Of a DNA stretch of 5,177 nucleotides, positions 1 through 4,186 are shown piece by piece. The translations under genes were made by a program, and so were the position numbers. The number at the start of each line of letters is the position of its first letter. The first letter of the stretch is position 1. The notes below the pieces were generated by a model. The model did not search any database, had not been told where the DNA came from, and saw only the letters and a program-made list of their open reading frames with translations. Origin of the DNA: a bacterium (GTDB lineage Bacteria > Arandabacterota > Arandabacteria > Arandabacterales > Arandabacteraceae); contig JALGWB010000167.1 in NCBI GenBank assembly GCA_025774405.1, forward strand, positions 1 to 5,177, written 5' to 3'.

Positions 1-230
1 TCAGAGAATGCTACGAGCTTGATTTTAAGGTAGCTTCAAGAGCCATCACGCTGCATGAGCTTGGTCACTGTTTTGGGCTAGAGGACGTTGAGCCATTGAA
101 GGATCCTTGGGCAGGTCCCTGTGATCCTCCTTTGAATCTTTGTATGATGGTTCGGGACATGCATCAGTGGACTCTAAGAGAATACACTGATGATGAGATT
201 GATGCGATTCGAGCTTTTGGGAGGCCATGA
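1..230 (+). CDS. Metzincin-like zinc metalloprotease, C-terminal end (partial)
   Basis: This is the 3' end of a gene that starts before the window; the first complete codon is at base 3 and 75 codons precede the TGA. The fragment carries HELGHCFGLED at its residues 18-28, which fits the metzincin zinc-binding pattern HExxHxxGxx(H/D): two His ligands, the catalytic Glu, the conserved Gly, and Asp rather than the usual His as third ligand. A Cys-Met-Met at bases 141-149 is a likely Met-turn, placed as in matrixin-type proteases. The fragment ends in an acidic helix-like segment (YTDDEIDAIRAF) typical of the close of such a catalytic domain. The expected activity is zinc-dependent peptide hydrolysis, probably outside the cytoplasm given its exported neighbours, but the N-terminus and any signal peptide are not visible. 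The family call is strong; the subfamily (matrixin M10-like or snapalysin-like, both known to tolerate variation at the third ligand) is uncertain. It overlaps the next gene by 1-4 bases, implying translational coupling. Confidence 0.85.
   Translation, partial: RECYELDFKVASRAITLHELGHCFGLEDVEPLKDPWAGPCDPPLNLCMMVRDMHQWTLREYTDDEIDAIRAFGRP
219..224 (+). promoter_or_regulatory. Ribosome binding site deciding the start of the Ig/TPR gene
   Basis: GGGAGG lies inside the last codons of the protease gene. It is only 2 bases from the ATG at 227 but 5 bases from the ATG at 230. The second ATG therefore has the better spacing and gives a TGATG stop/start overlap, the same arrangement as the next junction at 1190-1194. 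Starting at 227 would add a single Met. Confidence 0.6.
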
Positions 231-1192
231 TGGCACGTTATTTGAGTCTAAGGTTCATGAGTTACAGTGTGGTGTGTTTGCTGCTGATGGGGTTTTCTCT
301 TGGGCTGGTGGACTTAGCATTAGCGGAGGATACTTCAAGGGGATTGAGGTTGGATTTGAGCGTGGTAAAGCGGGAAGTGTATGTGGGTGAGCCTGTGGTG
401 TTGAGAATCGCACTTGTGAATGGGAGTGACAGCACGGTTAGAGTGCCAGTGTTGTTGCATCCTTCTGGGCGAAGGCTAGATATACTGGTTTCTAGTGAGC
501 GTGACAGTTCAGTTTCGTACCTCAAGTATCATGGCCATTTTGTGTGCTGGATACCGACATATAGACCTCTGGCACCTGGGGATTCCCTTTATGGGTTTGT
601 GACTCTTTTGTATTGGGATAAGGGTGGCGGGGAAAGCAAGTTTCTTATGATGCCTGAGCCTGGTCGTTACTTGCTGACTGCGACTTATGAGTCCAGTTCC
701 TGGTTGGGCGAGGTTGACTTGCACTCACCGGCTATCATCAGGTTACGATCTGGTGAGGTTGAGGTATTGGTGAAGGCGACACCTGAGGGTGAGCTTGAGG
801 CTCGGGAGGTCTTTCTCTCGGATAATACCGATATTTTTATCAAGACGGACATGGAGGACTATCCTCCTCCGGTCATAGACGCATATTCCGAGGTTGTGGC
901 GAGATGGCCTGAAAGTGTTTATGCGGGCTATGCATTGTATTATCTGGCACGGATTGACTTCACACGCAGGGACTATAAGAAAGCGATAGAGAAGTACGAG
1001 CGTTTGCTGAGTGACTATGAGGGGACACCTTATTGGGAATCTGCACGAATTGAACTTGCTTTGTCTAGGGTTCAAGGTGCTGGGGCTGATATGAGCATTC
1101 TTTATGAGTTGCCGCGGGGTTATCGGCGGAATCGGTTTCTTCATCGGTGGCTGCGCATTCTTGAGATTGAGAAGTCGAAGTTGAGGGAGTGA
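230..1192 (+). CDS. Exported protein with Ig-like domain and TPR-like repeats
   Basis: A 320-residue protein of unknown specific function (321 if the ATG at 227 is used). The N-terminus is a signal peptide: a basic start (MARYLSLRF), a hydrophobic stretch, then an ALA site before Glu-Asp around residue 33. Residues of about 36-182 form a beta-rich Ig-like region; phrases such as VYVGEPVVLRIALVNGSD resemble extracellular Ig-like or BsuPI-like domains, in which a protein 'is given' strands around a GEPV turn. Residues of about 213-285 are alpha-helical and read as two tetratricopeptide-like units (AYSEVVARWPES...ALYYLARIDFTRRDYKKAIEKYERLLSDYEGTPY), of the TPR_6/YbgF type that binds other proteins. 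The C-terminal tail is basic. It overlaps the protease gene upstream and the NTF2-like gene downstream by 1 base each, so it is almost certainly co-translated with them. A role as partner or scaffold for the protease is only inference from position. The gene itself is clear; its function is not. Confidence 0.85.
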   Translation: MARYLSLRFMSYSVVCLLLMGFSLGLVDLALAEDTSRGLRLDLSVVKREVYVGEPVVLRIALVNGSDSTVRVPVLLHPSGRRLDILVSSERDSSVSYLKYHGHFVCWIPTYRPLAPGDSLYGFVTLLYWDKGGGESKFLMMPEPGRYLLTATYESSSWLGEVDLHSPAIIRLRSGEVEVLVKATPEGELEAREVFLSDNTDIFIKTDMEDYPPPVIDAYSEVVARWPESVYAGYALYYLARIDFTRRDYKKAIEKYERLLSDYEGTPYWESARIELALSRVQGAGADMSILYELPRGYRRNRFLHRWLRILEIEKSKLRE

Positions 1193-1794
1193 TGTTGGTG
1201 GATAGGCGATTGAGGTTTATGGCCGTTGTGGCAGCGGGGGTGGGCATTTTGGGTCTTGTAGACGCAGCGGGTAACAGTCCGGGGGTTCTTCAGGATGGGC
1301 AGGCTTGTGTTGGCTCCGGCAGAACTGTGGGGAAGTTGGGAGCAACCACTCACAGGGACGATCTAGGACTTGAACGAATGAGCCTAAGCCCTGAGGAGGA
1401 GATCAAGCTTGCTATCAACATACTGGCTGATTGCCTTATGAGCTCTAACAAACGTGGCTTAAGAGAGATCTTGGTAAGCCGATGGGAATGCAACGCATTG
1501 CCTGCCGTGCCTTCCTTGCTCCTCGCAACGCAGCAACTTGGGGAGGCTCTACGATCTCGGAACCTGCATCTTGAGATCTCTAAGGATGCTATTCGCATAT
1601 CGGGCGATTCAGCTGAGGTTGTCTGCTCTATTGAGGTCTATACTCGTGAGTGGGGAGGCTGTCAGGCTATCTCCAAGAGGTGGGGTGCCATGAAGCTCAG
1701 AAAAGTTGGATCTAGATGGAAGCTGGCTGAGTGTGGAATGCTCATGGAGGTGCTTGGCGATGTCAGGAGTCACGAAGTGGCTAGGTTTCGGTAG
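1192..1794 (+). CDS. Small exported protein with NTF2-like C-terminal domain
   Basis: A 200-residue protein that I cannot assign to a characterised family. The start chosen is the ATG that overlaps the upstream stop by one base (TGATG), with GAGGG four bases upstream; a GTG at 1189 and an ATG at 1219 are alternatives. The N-terminus (MLVDRRLRFMAVVAAGVGILGLVDAAGN) is a signal peptide, with cleavage likely after DAA near residue 26. Residues 27-62 look disordered and Gly-rich. From about residue 66 the pattern fits an NTF2-like/SnoaL-type cone fold: a helix (PEEEIKLAINILADCLMSSN), a second helical region around 85-122, then strands with alternating hydrophobic residues (LHLEISKDAIRISGDSAEVVCSIEV) and a closing KLRKVGSRWKLAE strand. 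This shape is typical of NTF2-like domains, which bind small ligands or partners or catalyse isomerisations; no catalytic residues can be picked out. Several Cys after the signal (39, 81, 100, 145, 157, 182) could form disulphides in the periplasm. Confidence 0.8.
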   Translation: MLVDRRLRFMAVVAAGVGILGLVDAAGNSPGVLQDGQACVGSGRTVGKLGATTHRDDLGLERMSLSPEEEIKLAINILADCLMSSNKRGLREILVSRWECNALPAVPSLLLATQQLGEALRSRNLHLEISKDAIRISGDSAEVVCSIEVYTREWGGCQAISKRWGAMKLRKVGSRWKLAECGMLMEVLGDVRSHEVARFR

Positions 1795-1797
1795 GCC

Positions 1798-3450
1798 ATG
1801 AGAGTAGGTATGCGGGCAATGCGTGCGAGTCGTTGTCAAAGAAACCACAATAGTCTTTTTTGGTTATTTCCAGTTGCGATGGTCCTAGTCTTAGTTCCGG
1901 TTTGTGGATTCGCCTACTTATGGTGTTGGGACAGTGTTGACCGGGACAGAACCAACGAGGAATTGGGTGTAGACCTTTTCGGTGCAATTGATGCGATTGA
2001 ATGTGTCCGCATGACTAATGGGAACTGGGTAACGTTTGCTTTGGATCCCATATGGTGTAGGGTAATAGCTGCCAACTTTGAAACGGCTAAGATAGTGGCT
2101 TTTGGTAGCTACGGCAGTGGTGTAGGTCAGTTTAAGTATCCTCAGGGTTTGGCAGCCAACTCAGTTGGGAATGTTATTGTTTCGGATACGGGGAACAATA
2201 GATTGGTCAGATTGTACTATGATGGAAGCAGTCTAAGCTACGTGAGCACTATCGGTGCGGTATCTGGCTTGTCATCGCCGATGGGTGTGGAGCTGTTCGG
2301 CAGTGAATATGAGAGTCCTTCTGCGAGAATTTATGTGGCAGATACTGGCAATTCGAGAATTGTGAGGTTCTCACTGGACGGCGAGCTTACCGCTTCATCT
2401 TTTCCACCGGGCACAGATCCCTTGGCTCCATCAGCACCGTACTTTCCAACTGATGTTGCTTGCGGCGAGACTGATCTTTGCACAGTCGATGCTTCTCAGA
2501 GGAGGGTGGTCTATTTCATTGATGGCTATGATTTGCTTGGTACACCCGAGTTATGGTGGGATGGTGATTTGGATCTGGGAGAGCATTTGGCAGGCTGCAG
2601 CGAACCATACTCAATTGATGTTGACTGCCATGGTTCTGAGTATGTGGTGGATAAGACGGGTTCATTGGTAATCAAGCGTCTTTTCAACGCTTGGTATTAC
2701 GATTTTTCACATCCTTGTTTCTACGTATATGATTCCCATGGCATGGGGATCGATGAGCTCTATTACCCGCGAGGTGTATCGAATGCTTGGCAGTGGAATC
2801 TGATCGGTGTTAGCGAGGAGTGGACAAACCGCTCTGGAGCGAAGGAGCTCCTTATAGATTTGGAGATTATTGAGTTTAGGGTCTGCCCTGAGCAGTTTGA
2901 TCCTGAATGTGGTCAGAGGGTGGCAATTGAGTTTGTGCTGACCGACTGGGCGCGTCTTGTTGACGTGATTGTGGTTGATGGGGTGACGGGTGATACTGTT
3001 CGCACACTCAGGGATGATGCTGGTGAGATTGTTGAGAATGGGGTTTACGATATTCATGTCAGTGCGGAGGATGTTTATGGAGACCCATATGGGGATGACC
3101 ATCCGACAGTGCCTGTTTCAATGTCAGTAGTCGTTGCTAATCTGGCTGATGTTGGTGACCGAAACTCACAGATTGATCGGGGTTATGTGCTGGAGATCAT
3201 GAGTAATCCTTCGAGAATTTCTGGGCGTGTGATTTTCCTTGTCAAGGCTCCACAAGACGCAGTCGTTCGAATCTATTCAGTTGAGGGGCGACTCATTCAG
3301 GTGCTGCAGCCAGATGCAGGCGATGTTAGTCCTGAAGTGGTATGGAATGGACGTGATCGAGCAGGTTCGATGGTTAGCCCAGGGGTATATTTTGTTCAAC
3401 TCGATGGTGAGGCTGGGTCCATCACCAGGAAGATGGTGCTCTTGGAGTAG
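1798..3450 (+). CDS. Exported NHL-repeat beta-propeller protein with C-terminal FlgD-Ig-type domains
   Basis: A 550-residue exported protein. Residues 1-17 are basic, and 18-40 form a hydrophobic signal segment or anchor. Residues of about 57-340 hold roughly six NHL-type units, probably a six-bladed propeller; the clearest are at 99-143 (GVGQFKYPQGLAAN followed by VIVSDTGNNRLVRL) and 157-194 (IYVADTGNSRIVRFSLDG), with weaker blades near 60-97, 214-245, 268-295 and 312-340. Residues of about 372-447 form one FlgD-Ig-like beta domain (VDGVTGDTVRTL, then NGVYDIHVSAED). Residues of about 467-550 form a second one (SNPSRISGRVIF, VRIYSVEGRLIQVL, VVWNGRDRAGSMVSPGVYF, ending in KMVLLE), the module that in FCB-type bacteria closes secreted proteins and can resemble a type IX sorting domain. 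NHL propellers bind proteins or ligands or act as scaffolds; no active site is evident. The gene starts 3 bases after the upstream stop with only a weak GTAGG, so translation may depend on coupling; ATGs at 1810 and 1819 are alternatives. It is the last gene of the cluster. Confidence 0.9.
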   Translation: MRVGMRAMRASRCQRNHNSLFWLFPVAMVLVLVPVCGFAYLWCWDSVDRDRTNEELGVDLFGAIDAIECVRMTNGNWVTFALDPIWCRVIAANFETAKIVAFGSYGSGVGQFKYPQGLAANSVGNVIVSDTGNNRLVRLYYDGSSLSYVSTIGAVSGLSSPMGVELFGSEYESPSARIYVADTGNSRIVRFSLDGELTASSFPPGTDPLAPSAPYFPTDVACGETDLCTVDASQRRVVYFIDGYDLLGTPELWWDGDLDLGEHLAGCSEPYSIDVDCHGSEYVVDKTGSLVIKRLFNAWYYDFSHPCFYVYDSHGMGIDELYYPRGVSNAWQWNLIGVSEEWTNRSGAKELLIDLEIIEFRVCPEQFDPECGQRVAIEFVLTDWARLVDVIVVDGVTGDTVRTLRDDAGEIVENGVYDIHVSAEDVYGDPYGDDHPTVPVSMSVVVANLADVGDRNSQIDRGYVLEIMSNPSRISGRVIFLVKAPQDAVVRIYSVEGRLIQVLQPDAGDVSPEVVWNGRDRAGSMVSPGVYFVQLDGEAGSITRKMVLLE

Positions 3451-3543
3451 TATGGTGAGGGGTGACACAGACACGGCGGCAACAGACCTATTGTGGCCTC
3501 TCTTAGGGGCCGAGGAAAGACGCTAACGCTACATTAGTTGTCA

Positions 3544-3578
3544 GGGTGCACGAGCACCATCTCCCCACCCATTCCCCC
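3544..3578. repeat. Hairpin plus C-rich tail, repeat copy 1
   Basis: GGTGC (3545-3549), loop ACGA, GCACC (3554-3558) forms a five-pair hairpin. It runs straight into ATCTCCCCACCCATTCCCCC. The 24 bases at 3555-3578 recur at 4010-4033 with one mismatch (C here, G there at the seventh base). Similarity continues to the left as GGGTG, but with a loop 3 bases longer here than in copy 2. A conserved hairpin with a conserved single-strand tail is the shape of REP elements and of IS200/IS605 ends; no matching transposase lies in the window. Confidence 0.65.
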
Positions 3579-3596
3579 AATCTCAGATCAAACTTG

Positions 3597-3624
3597 TTGT
3601 CTTGTGAACGGATCATAGTATAAT
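3597..3624 (+). promoter_or_regulatory. Sigma-70-type promoter candidate
   Basis: TATAAT at 3619-3624 matches the -10 consensus exactly. Sixteen bases upstream, TTGTCT (3597-3602) matches the -35 consensus TTGACA at four of six positions. Transcription would start near 3631, at the very base of the hairpin beginning at 3632. No good open reading frame follows, so a non-coding transcript is the natural product. Confidence 0.45.
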
Positions 3625-3630
3625 GGCCTA

Positions 3631-3697
3631 TGGGGCACATGTTGATCTCCTTTCCGGGGGAGAAACACTATGTTGTTTATTGTGCCCCCTCATTTTA
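3631..3697 (+). ncRNA. Candidate small hairpin RNA
   Basis: GGGGCACA (3632-3639) pairs perfectly with TGTGCCCC (3681-3688). Inside this outer stem, TCTCC (3646-3650) pairs with GGAGA (3659-3663) around an eight-base loop, giving a nested structure. The outer stem is followed by CTCATTTTATT, a weak T-rich run that could act as an intrinsic terminator. The promoter candidate at 3597-3624 ends just where the structure begins. The result would be a transcript of roughly 65 bases, too short and wrongly shaped for tRNA, and I recognise no known RNA family. The alternative is that this is only an imperfect palindrome, or a bidirectional transcription-end signal for the minus-strand ORF, whose stop lies 15 bases from the stem. 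Confidence 0.3.
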
Positions 3698-3702
3698 TTG
3701 GA

Positions 3703-3966
3703 TCATCCCCTAAGAAGTCTCCTCAAAATTGACAGAGTCTCTCTGGATGGCTCATGCCAGATGGTATCTTCATCAGCCAGCAGGTCCCAGCCAGATTCCC
3801 TCGCATCGATGATGTGGATGTCTTCTGGTGACTGATAGTGGTTGGAATCATCCAGGGGGTCCATCTCAACGGCGACTTCCTCCTGCAGTTGTATAGTCAC
3901 CACCGGGGCATCTGCAGCCACCCATCTAGCACCTTCAGCTACTCTTTGAACTACCTTCCAACTCAC
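3703..3966 (-). CDS. Hypothetical small acidic protein (minus strand)
   Basis: An 87-codon frame, GTG start at 3966, TGA at 3705-3703, in the opposite direction to everything else. I do not recognise the family. The protein has about 18 Asp/Glu against 8 Arg/Lys, four Trp, no signal peptide and no membrane segment, so it would be cytoplasmic and acidic. The middle (PLDDSNHYQSPEDIHIIDARESGWDLL) and the basic end (ETLSILRRLLRG) read like true protein rather than antisense noise: varied composition, plausible amphipathic helices, no low complexity. Support for coding: its sense strand is G-rich, as in the four upstream genes. Against: it is short, has a GTG start with only GGGG nearby, and has an in-frame TAG ten codons upstream. 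TAGAAT at 3983-3988, with GTGACC at 4007-4012 eighteen bases further, is a weak promoter candidate partly inside repeat copy 2. It may be a real small gene, the cargo of a small mobile unit, or the remnant of a longer gene that has lost its 5' part. Confidence 0.4.
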   Translation of the reverse strand: MSWKVVQRVAEGARWVAADAPVVTIQLQEEVAVEMDPLDDSNHYQSPEDIHIIDARESGWDLLADEDTIWHEPSRETLSILRRLLRG

Positions 3967-4001
3967 ATCCCCAAGACACCCAATTCTATTCTAATCACCC
4001 C

Positions 4002-4033
4002 GGGTGGGTCACCATGTCCCCACCCATTCCCCC
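4002..4033. repeat. Hairpin plus C-rich tail, repeat copy 2
   Basis: This is the second copy of the element at 3544-3578, in the same orientation. The conserved 24 bases occupy 4010-4033, with G instead of C at the seventh base. Here GGTG (4003-4006) can pair with CACC (4010-4013), and alternatively GGGTGGG (4002-4008) pairs with CCCACCC (4019-4025) around a ten-base loop, a stronger stem. The bases beyond the tail differ from copy 1 (TTACC against AATCT), so the repeat ends sharply at the C-run. Confidence 0.65.
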
Positions 4034-4053
4034 TTACCACTAGTGATTAGACA

Positions 4054-4083
4054 TTGACAGGATGCGGTCCGATGGGGTAAACT
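4054..4083 (+). promoter_or_regulatory. Promoter candidate for the lamin-tail gene
   Basis: TTGACA at 4054-4059 is an exact -35 consensus. TAAACT at 4078-4083, eighteen bases on, matches TATAAT at four of six positions. Transcription from about 4090 would give a leader of nearly 100 bases before the ATG at 4187. The site lies 20 bases after repeat copy 2 and points toward the lamin-tail gene, so that gene probably has its own promoter. Confidence 0.4.
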
Positions 4084-4153
4084 TGATTGCGAGAATACAG
4101 GGAAAGGAGGTGGTTGGAGAGTTTAGTTAGATTAGTCAAAAGAGAGTTGGCTG

Positions 4154-4178
4154 CTCACGCAAAGCATGTGAGGGGAGG
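4154..4178 (+). promoter_or_regulatory. Leader hairpin and ribosome binding site of the lamin-tail gene
   Basis: GGGGAGG at 4172-4178 is a strong Shine-Dalgarno sequence, eight bases before the ATG at 4187; it fixes that start over the in-frame GTG at 4181. Immediately upstream, CTCACG (4154-4159) can pair with TGTGAG (4167-4172, one G-T pair) around a seven-base loop, touching the first G of the binding site. The stem is short, and regulation by it is only a possibility. Confidence 0.5.
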
Positions 4179-4186
4179 TTGTGGAA

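Larger units (their letters stand above)
3451..4186. other. 736-base stretch without a confident gene
   Basis: No plus-strand reading frame here looks like a protein. The stretch holds, in order: a weak hairpin (3495-3500 with 3506-3511, loop TCTTA) lacking a T-run; the first copy of a hairpin-plus-C-rich repeat (3544-3578); a promoter-like site (3597-3624); a hairpin RNA candidate (3631-3697); a minus-strand ORF (3703-3966); the second repeat copy (4002-4033); a second promoter-like site (4054-4083); and the leader of the lamin-tail gene. The plus strand is clearly C-rich between about 3541 and 4040 (in 3961-4020, about 24 C against 8 G), whereas genes upstream are G-rich on that strand. The boundary at the end of the NHL gene is therefore also a compositional boundary. 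Confidence 0.8.

Noticed and set aside
743..1144. Minus-strand 133-codon frame opposite the Ig/TPR gene
   Set aside because: It is fully antisense to a convincing exported protein; its Pro/Arg/Ile-rich sequence has no domain features.
2707..3102. Minus-strand 131-codon frame opposite the NHL gene
   Set aside because: It lies antisense to clear FlgD-Ig and propeller coding sequence and shows no protein-like motif or ribosome binding site.
3495..3511. Hairpin GGCCTC / GGGGCC after the NHL gene, as an intrinsic terminator of the operon
   Set aside because: The stem has one G-T pair and no T-run follows on either strand, so a Rho-independent terminator is not supported.
3610..3706. GGATCAT at 3610-3616 and 3700-3706 as a target-site duplication around the hairpin
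   Set aside because: Only seven bases match, and the inverted stem is not at the ends of the enclosed segment; chance is a sufficient explanation.
3623..3835. Plus-strand 70-codon frame beginning MAYGAH
   Set aside because: It has no ribosome binding site, begins inside the promoter/hairpin region and runs antisense to the more convincing minus-strand ORF; its composition looks like a shadow.
3555..4033. CRISPR array or phage attachment sites made of the 24-base repeats
   Set aside because: There are only two copies, spaced 455 bases apart, with no integrase or cas gene in the window. A target-site duplication this long and carrying its own hairpin is also unlikely.
3838..4050. Plus-strand 70-codon frame beginning MVGIIQG
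   Set aside because: It is rich in Pro, Ser, His and Thr as expected of antisense noise, lacks a binding site and crosses repeat copy 2.
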